Origin: Antitrichia curtipendula | Taxonomy: Eukaryota > Streptophyta > Bryopsida > Hypnales > Leucodontaceae | DNA: 64,000 nucleotides | Assembly: GCA_951230915.1 (NCBI GenBank) | Contig: OX579641.1 | Span: 19,880,254-19,944,253 of the forward strand | Direction: 5' to 3' | Shown here: positions 1-11,016 of the stretch, piece by piece | How the letters are laid out: each line of letters opens with the position of its first letter | Position numbering within the stretch: position 1 is the stretch's first letter | Notes under the pieces: generated by a model | What the model saw: only the letters and a program-made list of their open reading frames with translations | What the model was told of the DNA's origin: nothing | Databases searched by the model: none | Program-made: the position numbers and the translations under genes

Positions 1-321
1 AACATCAATAATTCAAAACATAAACTTTCATAGTAGGAAAATTTATTCATATTTTATTTATTTATTTTTACTTGAAATTCAAAAAATATATAGGGGGTCC
101 AAAGTTTTGTTCGCATGTGGTTTCTAATAGATACTCTAAGTGACCCCCCTGAGCTCCTACCTTAGATTCCTTAGGAAATTTGACAATACTTGACTTAGGT
201 CACCATTCTTTGGCTCCCATTGTCACAGAGTCATCACGTGGAGCCTGAAAAATCCCACATGTTAGATTTTTGTGTAATTTTGGGTCTTTGGGTTGTAAGT
301 TGTGTGGTTCTTGAATTGTAA

Positions 322-471
322 GGGCTTGTTTACACCAAAGAACTTTGAATTGGAGCCCCAAGAAACATAATGTTTTGATTGGGTTTTTGCTTTGGATCCA
401 CAACTATCTTTCAATCAAAACACTCCATTTCTTTGGGCTCCAACTCAAAGTTTTTGGGTGTAAACAGGCCC
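322..471. mobile_element. Tourist-like MITE, 150 bp, TAA duplication
   Basis: The ends are inverted repeats of about 43 bp: left GGGCTTGTTTACACC, right the inverse of GGGCCTGTTTACACC, with matches continuing through AACTTTGAxTTGGAGCCC. The element is bounded by TAA at 319-321 and 472-474. A TAA duplication with GG(G/C)-starting ends is the signature of PIF/Harbinger MITEs (Tourist type). It is too short to code; small open frames crossing it on both strands are chance ORFs. Confidence 0.8.
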
Positions 472-474
472 TAA

Positions 475-1196
475 GTCTTCAAGGGGCTACCCTCAGCATT
501 CCACCATTTGTTTCTCAGTCATTTCTAGGAAAAAACTCCAGGTTTCCAAAAAAATAAAAAATAAGATTCTATTTGTAACAACATGTGCACCAACAATTCA
601 AAGATCAATTAAACAAATTATTATTCAGTATAGGTAGTACAGTACCAGGAGAAGTAAGTTAAAGGCTATGTATCATATCGAAATTCGAAAACTTCTTCGT
701 CACCAAATGAACTTTGCTGACAGTCAAGTGGGTTGGGGTGACTTTGGTATTTGTAATTCTCAAACTTTGGACCTGCACGAAGTTACGTTATTGATGGTAT
801 TTGAAGACTTCTTCCCTGGTCCGGGGGAGCCAAGATCATGACCACTGGGTAATATTCCCACAGACTTCTCTCTCCTACCCCCCCTTTTTTTTAAATTATT
901 TTGAAAGGCACTGATTGAGGGACACCATATATCCAGTCAATCAAAATAAATGGGTCAACTTAATTTTCACTGAAGATTACATGCCCATTCAGTTTTGATT
1001 TTTGAGCAATTTCAGACCCTTGCATTATTTATTGGGTCATACTTGTTGAGAGTCCCAGTCCCAGTCCCAGTCCTAGTCCAAGTGCAATGACCCAATTTGA
1101 TTGAATTTCCAAAAACGCGGTCCCCAGATAATGGGTTGTCAGTTGTATCCCTGAAGACGTGAGAAGCTTCATATTCTATGATCCCTGAGTTCCCAC
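475..1196. other. Intergenic, no gene seen
   Basis: AT-rich sequence without a recognisable coding region. The only local structure is a short hexamer repeat (AGTCCC, about four units) at 1051-1080. Confidence 0.6.
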
Positions 1197-1522
1197 CATT
1201 AGGAAAAATTTCAGCCCTCCAGAAGGCCGCTAAGGAATTGATTTACGGGACCCCTTTGGTGCAATTTCAGAATGAATAAAAAAAAATATATTTTTTTTAA
1301 ATATTTTTTTTTGAAAAAAAAATATTAAAAAAATATTTAAAAAATAAAAAAATATTTAAAAAATATTTAAAAAATATAAATCTGACGTGGCACTACTAGT
1401 GCCACGTCAGCAACCAATTTTTAAATATTAAAAAATAATTTTTTATTTGGGTTTTTTTCCGTAATTGCACCAGACGAGTGCCAAACTCGCAGCCTTCTGG
1501 AGGGCTGAAATTTTTCCTAATG
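1197..1522. mobile_element. Fold-back MITE with central TGACGTGGC palindrome
   Basis: The outer inverted repeats read CATTAGGAAAAATTTCAGCC at the left and its inverse at the right, over about 30 bp. The middle is a very A/T-rich run and then a near-perfect hairpin at 1382-1410, with 13-nt arms CTGACGTGGCACT around a 3-nt spacer. The right half holds a diverged inverse of the left half (GGTGCAATT / AATTGCACC). A relative lies at 38191-38475. No clear target duplication is visible, so the superfamily is not assigned. Confidence 0.65.
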
Positions 1523-1613
1523 TGTTGCGGAATTATTTGGTAGAAGAGTAAGTTACTCCATTTTCCAGGATTCATGGTCAGCAATTGGGGACTTGGGAAC
1601 ATAACATTGTTAA

Positions 1614-2193
1614 CCCCTAAAGCCCTGTGGGTGTTTTCTGTCAAAAAAACACTTTAAACTGCCACTTCTGTTGTGTTCATTTAAGAAAATCAAAATAATA
1701 TATATTTTTGGAATGTAATTGTAGAATTTCAAACTTAACTTGTCTGAGATTATGTAGTAAAAATTTCATCAAATTTGACCGTATGGATTGGAAGATATTA
1801 GCATTCAAAGTTGGACAAAAAGTTTATTTTAAGAAGATGCTTAGATTGCCCGAAAAACTAAGATTGTCCATAATGTTCTCATCCTTAGTCCAAATAGAAT
1901 GAATCAAAGCTTCACGTATAGACAAAAAAAACATAATATTTAGAAAAAAAATTCAAAAAAAATTATTTTTGACTTTTTGTGATTTTTTGGGGGTTGCCCG
2001 CCAATTTTTCTTGCTTAATGGGCCATAGCTTTTTCATCCGGCATCCAATTGAAAACAAAAATTATATATCCACAAAGCTCTCACTAAACTACACAACCTC
2101 AAAAAATATCAAAGAAATTCATTATAAATTGAGACAATAAGAATCTACTTGGACCCAAGTTGTCCCCCGAGAGGACAAACGGTCCTTTAGGGG
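1614..2193 (+). mobile_element. TTAA-flanked MITE, copy 1 (580 bp)
   Basis: The element starts CCCCTAAAGCCC and ends CTTTAGGGG, with TTAA on both sides (1610-1613 and 2194-2197). The internal sequence is shared with the copies at 6204-6779, 18929-19505 and, inverted, 51542-52120. That includes a block around 'AGATATTAGCATTCAAAG' and a right part with 'CCAATTTTTCTTGC' and 'GGACCCAAGTTGTCCCC'. It has no coding capacity. TTAA target sites with CCC-starting ends are the signature of the piggyBac superfamily; the assignment is by ends only. Confidence 0.8.
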
Positions 2194-2197
2194 TTAA

Positions 2198-2893
2198 CAG
2201 GCTATGTTTGCTCTCCTAGGTGGAGGTATAATGCACCCTAGATACCTGGGAAAAAATTTCAATTATAATTCTCAAAGCCTCATTGGTTGGATAGAATGTA
2301 GCATTGTCTATGCTTTGTCAGTGTTGGGATGTCACTGGCTTATTGTTGTGAAGGGCTTCTAAATCTTGGAGCAACAGAAAGGACTCCATGCACGTAGGTT
2401 AACAATGTTATGAATGGTGCGGTAGATCATTGAAGAGTTGGGGAGCACGGCCATTGGGAACTCATCCGGGCATGTAAATATGACATGTGAATATGGTGTA
2501 TCAACGATATGATCAAGATAATTTGGTGTCACTACAACCTCCATGCCAACTCAATATCACAGTGACTAGAAAAATGACACTAAAACGAATTGTGTGTTGT
2601 CAAAAAGAATATGGCCTTAAAATAATTTGGCCCAACTTTTTTATTGGGATGGGATACAAAGGAACCTCATCCTTATATATATTGAAAGAGCATGTGTAGA
2701 GAAAACCCCAAGGAACTATTAGAATGGATTTCTAGAATAAAATATATCAAAATTGGTAGACCTTGAGGCCAAAAAATGGTCAATAAATGACTTGGCTATT
2801 CATTATAGAAACAAAAAATGTACCTATTGATCCAATAATCCAAGTATTTTAGTGACTACCTTGGTCATAGAGGTCTGTGTCCTTAGGCAACGG
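2198..2893. repeat. Intergenic with dispersed repeat (about 2755-2895)
   Basis: No gene seen. The segment near 2760-2895, with phrases such as 'TGACTACCTTGGT' and 'AGAAACAAAAAATG', recurs inverted near 18100-18225 ('ACCAAGGTAGTCA', 'CATTTTTTGTTTCT'). This marks a dispersed repeat of unknown type. Confidence 0.5.
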
Positions 2894-3138
2894 TGCTAGT
2901 ATGTGAGTCCAAGAATGCGAGCTTGTGAGCATTGAGCCTACAATATACAATATAGGTACGTATAATATAGATACCACATACTATAAAGGGTGTGTATCAT
3001 GAACACCTATAATATGGATATTTATAACATATATATACTATAATCATAGACGGGTTCTATAGTATATATATATACCTAAAACATAGGTGTGTAGTATTCT
3101 AGGCTCAAGGGCTTACACTCCTATGCTCACATGATAGC
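2894..3138. mobile_element. TIR element with TATAATATAGG core, copy 1
   Basis: The ends are GCTAGTATGTGAGTC and the inverse-like CTCACATGATAGC. The inside is a loose minisatellite of TATAATATAGG/TACC-type units. A second copy with better-matched ends lies at 29314-29578. No coding capacity and no clear target duplication were seen, so the superfamily is unknown. Confidence 0.6.
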
Positions 3139-3751
3139 AACCCCCCGTCTTTACGAGGGTAAATATGTGAGGATTTGTTTTTGTAGTCCAAACTATCACC
3201 TAATGCAATAGTTAATTGAATTAGTGCAAGATTGTATAGGCACATTTCATTAAGTAGTTCTATATCACATTTCTTTATTAAAACAAAATTTAATTCCAAT
3301 AGTTTCATGACTTAATCTTTGAAGAATCAAGGCCTTTTTATTGTCAAAAAACACTCAATTAAAAGTGCCATTTTTATTGCAAAGTGAAATTTTTTATTTT
3401 TTATTTTTTATTTTTTATTTGCATATGTCCCTATACAATCTTGCAGTTAACTAGTATGAGATTATATGGAAGAAATTTTGAAAACTTTCACCATGCACAT
3501 TGCAAGGTATTTGTGTTTAAAGTAATGAAAATGTTTTTTCTTGAACCTTGTCTTATTAGATTATAAGACTTTGAATCTCCTTAACTAAATTTAATTTTAT
3601 AAAATATATTTTGAAATAAAATATTATATGTTAAAGATTTGAATTGAGGATCTTGTGAAAAAAATTTACAAGATTTAAAATTTGATTTTCATTCTAAAAA
3701 AAATGTTAAGTAGAAGTAGGTATGAGATAGAACAAAAAAATGAATTGTTAA

Positions 3752-4526
3752 CACCTAAATGCATGAGACATCAAATTCTGGGGTCAACAATACTTTGAAG
3801 TTAAATAAAACTCGACCATGTTGTTGTTTTTAGTCAAATTTATGTTTCTGAAAAAATCTTTTTGAAGTCTAGTTTTAGCATCAAAATTTTGATTTTAAAA
3901 ATGAACGATTATGATTTTTCTATTCAAGATTTTGTGCAAGTGTGTCCATTATAAATATTGATTTTGAAATGTTGAAGATTTTTAGAAATGAATCTCAAAT
4001 AGACTAGATGTTCAAGAAAAAATCACATTAAAAATTTATTTAAAGAAACTGTAGAGTAGATTTTGAGAAGCCATAAATTGATTGGAGTTATGCACGTTAT
4101 GCTTTTTAACCTCGTATTTTTCGGTGACCAATTTTTGAGATTAGATATGTGAAAAAAGGATTGAAAGACTTTAAATCACTTTCACAATTTCAATATCTTC
4201 GTGCTCAAACATTATAATCTTTCAGCCTATAAGTAATATTGTTATTTTTACGGTTATAGTTCAAATATAACTAATACAACTTATCAGAATGTTGGCATTT
4301 TGTTCAATTTTGAACAAATTTCAAAAAGCTCAAAAAAGGCCTTGAACTTTGGGAGGCATAGCTTTTGCTCCCAAACATTGATTGAAATAAATGTTACATT
4401 TCTAGGAAGCTTATGATTTTTTCTATCTTCAAAAATAATTTCAAAAAATTGTGCCAAAAATTGAGATTATAGGAAGTTGTTTAAACCTTCAAGAGTCCCA
4501 TGAGAAGATTCTTGGTCCTTTAGGGA
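3752..4526. mobile_element. Degenerate TTAA-type element
   Basis: The left flank TTAA (3748-3751) is followed by CACCTAAATG; the right end reads CTTTAGGGA followed by CTAA. The interior (about 3900-4280: 'GATTTTGTGCAAG', 'TGTAGAGTAGATTTT', 'GACTTTAAATCACTTTCAC') is clearly related to the element at 61123-62062. It is therefore an older member of that 0.8-0.95 kb subfamily. No ORF. Confidence 0.55.
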
Positions 4527-4700
4527 CTAAGTTGATAAATGATATTCCCTTCTTTTCTGGTAGCCATTAAATAAGTAAAATTTAGATGATTTGATTTTAA
4601 AAATGAAATATGAAACAATTAGTGTGACCTGCACTAATAGATTTAACTTGTGTAGTATTAAATTTTTTTCTTGATGTTCACATATCGAACCTCAATTTAA

Positions 4701-5605
4701 ACCCTGAAGGACCAATGCCATTTTTCTATCAAAACCACTCAAAATTACCATTTTTGTTGTGTTCATCCATAGAAAAAAAAACTTTTTTAAGAATCTAACT
4801 AAAGGATTTTAAACTTTATTTTTTTGAAATCATGTAGTAAAAAATTCATGAAATTTGACCATACAAATTAGCATTATAAGCTTGGGAAACAAGTTTTTTT
4901 GAATACTAGCCTACAATTTCAAATGACTTTGGCCACCATTTGTGGAAATATTTTATACTATGGACATTGAATTAAAAAAAATTGTGTTGAAGAATTGAGT
5001 TGAAAGTCTAGGAATTTAAAAAACAAAAAACAAACTTGATTTTCATTCTTTAAAAAATTGTTAAATAGATGTAGGTCCAAGATTGAAAGAAAAACTAAAT
5101 CGTTATGAACTCTAAGATGGGATTGAAACACAATAATCCCAACGGTAAGATTGTTCTAGCAAGCAAGCTTAACCTTGTCAAACAATGTTTTATGAAAAAT
5201 TGTGAAAATTGCATTAAAAAAAGAATCCAATAAGTTATTTTTTCTAAAAGATGCTCAAATTGCCCCCAAATCAAGATTGTTCATAACTTCTCCATCACTC
5301 ATCCAAATGGAATGAATCAAAGTTTCACATGTAGACAAAAATATTAGCTGTATGAAATTCAAAAATTTTAATTTAAGTTTAAGTTTTTGCGGATTTCTTT
5401 TTCTGCCTGCCGAATGAAAATTTGGACTTTTTGTGGTATAACTTTTTCTCCCAGGCACCGATTGAAATAAGAATTATATTCTCATGAAGTTAATAAGTTT
5501 TTCTATATTATGCGAAAGTTTAAAAAAAATTCACTAAAATTTGAAGTCACAGGAACCTTCCCAAAATCATTTTTTTTTCCAAAGGGAACAAAGGTCCTTT
5601 AGGGG
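4701..5605. mobile_element. Degenerate long TTAA-type element
   Basis: The left TTAA (4697-4700) is followed by ACCCTGAAGGACC; the right end is GGTCCTTTAGGGG followed by TTCA in place of TTAA. Its terminal parts resemble the 580-bp elements. Its interior shares 'GCCTACAATTTCAAATGAC' and 'CACCATTTGTGGAA' with the long element at 52351-54277. No ORF. Confidence 0.55.
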
Positions 5606-6199
5606 TTCATACTTAAGGCGTTTTATCACATAATCCTAAGTGCTTGTTTACATGTATTTACATATATTTGAAACTAATTTTGTAGAGATGTTGAATTCAA
5701 GTATTTTAAAGCTAAATTGAATCCCAAAGTGACATTTGTTGATCCACATTTGCCTACATTGAACCACATATAAAATGTAGGCCTACATGAATAAATTTTG
5801 GTCTAAGAAACACTTTTATTGCAAAACAATGTATACCATCAAAAAATTGATGAATTTATCAAAATTGAACTAGAAACTTGGACAAATATCGTAACCAATG
5901 ATGAAGTTGACATCTCTTGTCAAATGAACATTTAATAATTTTCTGGAAAACAAAGGCTGATGGATTCTAAAAATTAGAATATTCAATTGGATTCTTTTCC
6001 CATGCTAAAAATATTGAAAAAAATATGTCCAAATTTTTTGGCACCTATTTTTAGAGATGTTAGAGCATCCTCAATGGAGGCTGTAACTAGCTGAATTTGC
6101 TGACCTTGGTGACAAGGTATGATATGTAAAGTAAACCACCCTATGACCATCCCAATTTTTGTTTTGAAATGTATCCCATGAGTGCATACCGGTGGATGG
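5606..6199. other. Intergenic, no gene seen
   Basis: AT-rich sequence with no recognisable gene or element. A small open frame on the minus strand at 5983-6234 crosses into the next MITE and is not supported. Confidence 0.6.
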
Positions 6200-6203
6200 T
6201 TAA

Positions 6204-6779
6204 CCCCTAAAACCCCGAGGGTGCTTTTTGCCAAAAAACACTCAAAACTACCACTTTTGTTGTATTTACTTTAAAAAACCGATTTTGGGTTTTGGAGAAT
6301 TTAACCGTAGGATCTTGTACTCAACTTGTCTAAGATCATGTAGTAAAAATTTCATCAAATTTGACCGAACGGATTGGAAGATATTAGCATTCAAAGTTGA
6401 ACAAAAAGTTTTTTTCAAGAAGATGCTTAAATTGTCCGAAAAACTAAGATTGTCCATAACTTTTTCATCCCTAGTCCAAACAGAGTGAATCAAAGCTTCA
6501 TGTATAGGTAAGAACATAATATTTTAGGAAAAAAATTCAAAATTTTTTTTTTTGACTTTTTGTAATTTTTTTTGGGCTGCCCACCAATCTCCATTTCTTG
6601 CTCATTGTGCCATAACTTTTTCATCTGGCATCCGATTGAAACAAAAATTATATATCCACAAAGCTCTTGCAAAGTTACACAACCTCAAAAGATCTCAAAA
6701 AAACTCACTTCAAATTGAGACAATAGGAACCTACCCGGACCCAAATTGTCCCATGAGGGGACAAGCGGGGTTTTAGGGG
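6204..6779 (+). mobile_element. TTAA-flanked MITE, copy 2 (576 bp)
   Basis: Its ends are a perfect 14-bp inverted repeat, CCCCTAAAACCCCG and its inverse, flanked by TTAA (6200-6203, 6780-6783). It has the same orientation and interior as copy 1. The base changes relative to copy 1 occur in both termini (AAAACCCC against AAAGCCC), so the two ends of one copy have stayed matched to each other. Confidence 0.85.
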
Positions 6780-6783
6780 TTAA

Positions 6784-8538
6784 CATGCATGAAAACTAGG
6801 ATTCCCAATCTAACAAGGCCACCATTACGCACCACAAATGCAACAATGTGACAAGTACAACTAGTGTTGAATAGTATGTTCTTTTGATAAATAATTTAGA
6901 CCATACTAAATAACCAATTTGGTGTAGTGGTTGAACATAATATTGTTTACTAAAGAGGTAGGGTCTTTTTTGCATCTTTGAAAAGGAGCCTCCTATAATG
7001 AACAAAATTGCCTTATATGGTTCCCCAACCAAATTCAATCCTTTAATTAAACAAAAGCGGGTAGATTCCTGTAAAGTCAAATTTGGTTGAATGTTCACAA
7101 AATTTTGATACAATGTGTGAACATATATTCCCTTAGTATATATAATTAATTAATTAATTAATTAAAAAAAAAATCCTCCAATTGGATGCCCAAATCTAAA
7201 GTTATGTTGCCTTTAACTTTTTTGGTAGTCCGGGCAATTGGGACATCTTTGGGGCATTTTTGTCAAAAATACATCAACTTTTGAAATTTGGCATGAATGT
7301 AACTCATAAAATATGGCATACAATTGTCAAAAAAAATTTAGTTTTCAAATCACATTCTAAGAGGAGTCAAACTTTGTTAGCTACGTCAAGGCGGTTTCAA
7401 GACAAAACATTTTCTTCTAACTTCAAGCCATATCATCTTGCAACATCTGAAGTTAAAGTTCTTGAAAATTTTCCCACATATTCCAAATGTTTGTCTCTAA
7501 GTTCTCACCGTTTGGATTTCAAATTAAAAACTTTCCTCAGTGTACAAAAAATAATCAAAAATTGATTACAGTATAGTAATTTCACTTAATCTTCTTGCAT
7601 TGTATGATGATTTATAATAAGCTAGAATCCATATTTGCTTCTAAAATTTTCTAACACTATATGTCCATCACCTATGAATGATCAAAATCTGCATTTTTGT
7701 GGAGAGCAAAAGTTTTAGTCACTCTCAAAGGTCTTGAAGTTGCTAAATCCTTGTTTCATAAGAATGAAAAAAATTCTTTTATCTCACTTATAATCTTTCA
7801 TTCCATGCAAACAAATGGGTTCAAATGTTTTCCACACATTGTGTTGTTCAATACACTTTTGTACGGTTGGAATTTTTTTTTGATTTTGGATAATGCATAA
7901 AAAATGAACAGTTTGGCCTTTTTTTTCCTTCCCAAACACCCTCTTGTCTTTGGGGGGTAAGTAGTAAGTTTTTCCTAAGGTATTTAACAAAGCATAATAC
8001 CTTCCTAACATGGGGAGGACCATTGTATGGTTAAGCTTGTACAATATTATGGAATTCTTTCTCTTTTCTCTCAGTTTCCACCCACAAACAACCAGTTTTT
8101 TAGTCACTAAAATACATAACATTCAGTAGCTTTCAGAGAGCCTGCCTTTCCCTCTTTGGAGGCCTCATCCACGAAAAACATCAACCTGAGAATTAAAGTA
8201 AGTTTCAGTACCCAGCACCAAGATCGTGGCAGTAGATTTATGTACACTATTCTTTTTGCAAAACCTTGAACCAGCCAAACAATTCAAATTGGGCCATCAA
8301 AATTCTTAAGATGATTTGCCAAGAATCTTGAAAACCCTATCCCAATGTCATTTAACCCTAAGTAGCCAACAAAAACAATTTTGATGGACCAATAAGGACA
8401 TTTATAGTAAGGAAGGTTGGAGCTGTCATTTTTATATTGAAATCAATTGTCAATCATGATTCCTCAAAGGATATGGGATAATTTGAAAATGAGAGCTTGA
8501 CCACTCATTGTCAAAATGTAAAAATCATGTTTGATGTA
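6784..8538. other. Intergenic, no gene seen
   Basis: AT-rich. It holds a simple (TTAA)n run at about 7145-7168. Short open frames at 6796-7113 (minus), 7260-7565 (plus) and 7784-8122 (minus) have low-complexity translations with no family resemblance and are not called as genes. Confidence 0.6.
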
Positions 8539-8880
8539 GAATTTTAGACCTCATTTAGTCATAGTAGAATAACTTTTCTCAAAATATTTTGGACAAGTAA
8601 AAGTTGTTAAATCAATTTAAATTTTATCTCCAAAAATCCGTTTGATATTTCAAGCCTCCAATCAAAAGTTATGGACAAAATTCAAAGAGGATGTTTGAAA
8701 ATGTAAAAGAAAACGTCCCTTCCAACTCCTCTTTGAAATTTATCTATAACTTTTAATTGGAGGCTTGAAATATCAAACGGATTTTTGGATATGCAATTTA
8801 ACTTGATGTTTTAACTTTTTTTAGTTCAAATTTTTTTGAAAAAAGTTATTCTACTATGACTAAATGAGGTCTGAAATTCT
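8539..8880. repeat. Long inverted repeat (fold-back), arms about 160 bp
   Basis: The left arm (about 8539-8706) and right arm (about 8722-8880) are inverse copies: 'GACCTCATTTAGTCATAGTA' against its inverse, and 'AAAAATCCGTTTGATATTTC' against its inverse. A short loop separates them, and weaker similarity extends outward to about 8470 and 8960. A closely related, longer fold-back lies at 56046-56616. A transcript crossing it would form a long hairpin. Confidence 0.75.
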
Positions 8881-9298
8881 ATTTTAAATACAATTCTTGT
8901 TTTAATTTGACTTAACTATGAGTGATTGAGCTCCTACTAATTTTAATTTATATGTCCCACATTGTTTGTTTTACCTCCTAACACCCCATATGTATATAAA
9001 TATTTGTCTTCTCATTGTGAAGTCATGAATCATGAGTGGCTTTCAAGAAGTTGTGAGGAAATTGCAACTTAGAGTTCAAAGGTGAATGCTTTTATCTTGA
9101 AAATTTTATTCAAAATATTTATTCTGTTGCTAACCTAGTTAAGTGCAATTTCATTACTAACCCGGCTGAGTGCATTAATTTTTAGTAACCCAGCTTGTGT
9201 TAGCCTTGAGTGTTCTCTAGTTTGTTCACCAACCCCCTCTAGCTTACTTCTGAACAGAGTTTGTCAGACAAATTTCGACGCGTGTTTGTTAGCTACTG

Positions 9299-9322
9299 AT
9301 GGTGCCGAATATTCGGCACCAT
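9299..9322. repeat. Perfect 24-bp palindrome
   Basis: The half-site ATGGTGCCGAAT is followed directly by its exact inverse. The flanks ('TAGCTACTG' before, 'TCTGTCAG' and 'GGAAGGCAG' after, then 'CTACTGAATGTTATG') match those of the palindrome pair at 57324-57388. The element is therefore shared between the two loci, but its half-site differs there. Confidence 0.85.
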
Positions 9323-9391
9323 TCTGTCAGAGGGAAGGCAGACTTTGCTTCTGCTACTGAATGTTATGTAAGATAGACTGTACCATTACAG

Positions 9392-9505
9392 ACTAAATGG
9401 GAGCAAGCTCATTGTGGGCAAAATGGTAATGGTGGCATACATTTCAGAACTTGAACGTATATCACCATTACAATTTTGCCCACAATGAGCTTGCTCCCAT
9501 TTAGT
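9392..9505. repeat. 43-bp-arm hairpin with 28-nt loop
   Basis: The left arm at 9392-9434 begins ACTAAATGGGAGCAAGC; the right arm at 9463-9505 is its inverse with one mismatch. The spacer is 28 nt. Weaker pairing continues outside the arms (TACCATTAC against GTAATGGGGTA). The shape fits a small-RNA precursor, but a MITE remnant is equally possible. It lies about 1.5 kb upstream of the LysM receptor start codon. Confidence 0.75.
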
Positions 9506-9519
9506 ACGTAATGGGGTAG

Positions 9520-11016
9520 CGTACCTGATTATAGCGACAAAAAAATTGGCCGTCTGGGGGTACCCAGGTGTCCACTGGTCAGGTCCCAGTAAGTTACTAA
9601 TTGGCCCTCGTGTGGGGCCGGTCTCCCTGACTCCAAGTTGACCCCCATTGACCCCAACGACCCCCTCATTCGGTAGGTCGGTACCGAATGTCGGAATTTA
9701 ACACCTACCAACCCCAAAGAAGCCCCAAACCCCATTCACACTCCCCCCCCCCAAACACCGCGTTTCCAGGGCCTTCCCCGAGCTCCCCTTATGCCAGCCT
9801 TCGTGGTTTCCGCTGTCGAACCCCACCGCGCGCATCTCATGGTGTCTTCAAAATGGCAACCTCCCCCCCACGAGCTCACCCATAATTCTCCCTGCCACTT
9901 CGCCTAATTACTCGCTCTCGCACCGCAACAATCAAAGTCCCACGGTGCTCCCAAATCCACTGCCAGTTCTTTTGGTGGGGGTCACGGGGTTCACCTCCAC
10001 GCAGCTAGCTTGGCTTGGCTTGGCTTGGCTTGGCTTTGAAACCGCGTGGGAGTGATTTGCGCTGTGAAGTGTGTTGATGCTGTACGTCTGCTCTCAGGAG
10101 CCGTCTGTTGTGGGGTTGGTTCACTTACAACGCTCGATCGACCTTCAGTGGAGAGTGTTCTTGCATTGGGTTCTTGGGGTTCGCTTGCTCGGCATGGCTG
10201 GGGTGTGGCAAACAACCAGGTGTGGGAACCCGTATTTACTCAGAGGCTGTGTGTTGAAATGGGTTGGATTTTGTTGGAATCTCTTGGATGCGAATGATGT
10301 GCGCTATCTTGATTTAGAGATGAAGTTGAGGGCAGAAATTGGTTGATAGTGAGGATCTATTTTGTTTTTTTCTCGCTCAACGTCGTCGACTTGTCAATGC
10401 AAATCTGGGACTAATTTAGTTGAAGAGAGTGGAGCTTTAGGATGAGGAATGGTTTACCGGCCTATCAGTTGAGTAGTTGAGCGATTGTTGTTGTTGTTGT
10501 TGGGTACTTCAAGAGCTGAGAGGTTTTGTTTTAAATGTGGTCGTTCTACTACTTGTATGCAGTCAGAGTATGGATTTTGCCGTTTAGAACTTTGGGTTTG
10601 AAGTTGGAATGAAGTGGCGTGGGTTACGTGTTGAAGATTTGAGTTGACGAGCCGATGATGAGGAGCTAATGTAAACCTGGAACTAAATTAGTTGAAGAGC
10701 GCCTTCTGTAGAGTCGCCAAGCGATTTGTTGTTTCGGTTCTTCGTGAGCTGAGAGGCTGTGTTTTGGAGTGGCGCGGTTGTACTACTACAGTCAGAAATA
10801 TGATTCACCGTTAAGCACTTCGTCTGTGAAATGGAATGAAGTTATGTTGGTCAAGATCGACCTTGAAAGTGTGGAGACTGACAAGTGACGTAACCTTATC
10901 TTGCAGGTCTGTGGCTGGACCGAAGTAGACAATTGCCGAAGTGAAGCATCCAATTGTTGCTGCGGAATTCAAATACATCGATCCATCTTTGAAGCAGAAG
11001 GACAGAGTCTAGCAAG
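9520..11016 (+). promoter_or_regulatory. Upstream region / 5' leader of the LysM receptor gene
   Basis: Composition changes sharply near 9530 from AT-rich repeats to C/G-rich sequence, including a C-tract near 9745. At 10008-10035 there is a five- to six-unit TTGGC repeat. A small inverted repeat, CATTCGGTA / TACCGAATG, lies at 9667-9690. A likely 3' splice site (TCTTGCAG) at about 10905 suggests a 5'-UTR intron, but no donor was fixed. Proline-, arginine- or valine-rich frames here look like chance ORFs in GC-rich DNA. Promoter function is inferred from position only. Confidence 0.45.

Noticed and set aside
6228..6517. Open frames on both strands inside the TTAA MITE
   Set aside because: The same frames recur, broken, in other MITE copies; the element is non-coding.
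9688..9885. Proline-rich 65-codon ORF upstream of the receptor gene
   Set aside because: Arises from C-rich sequence; no conserved features.
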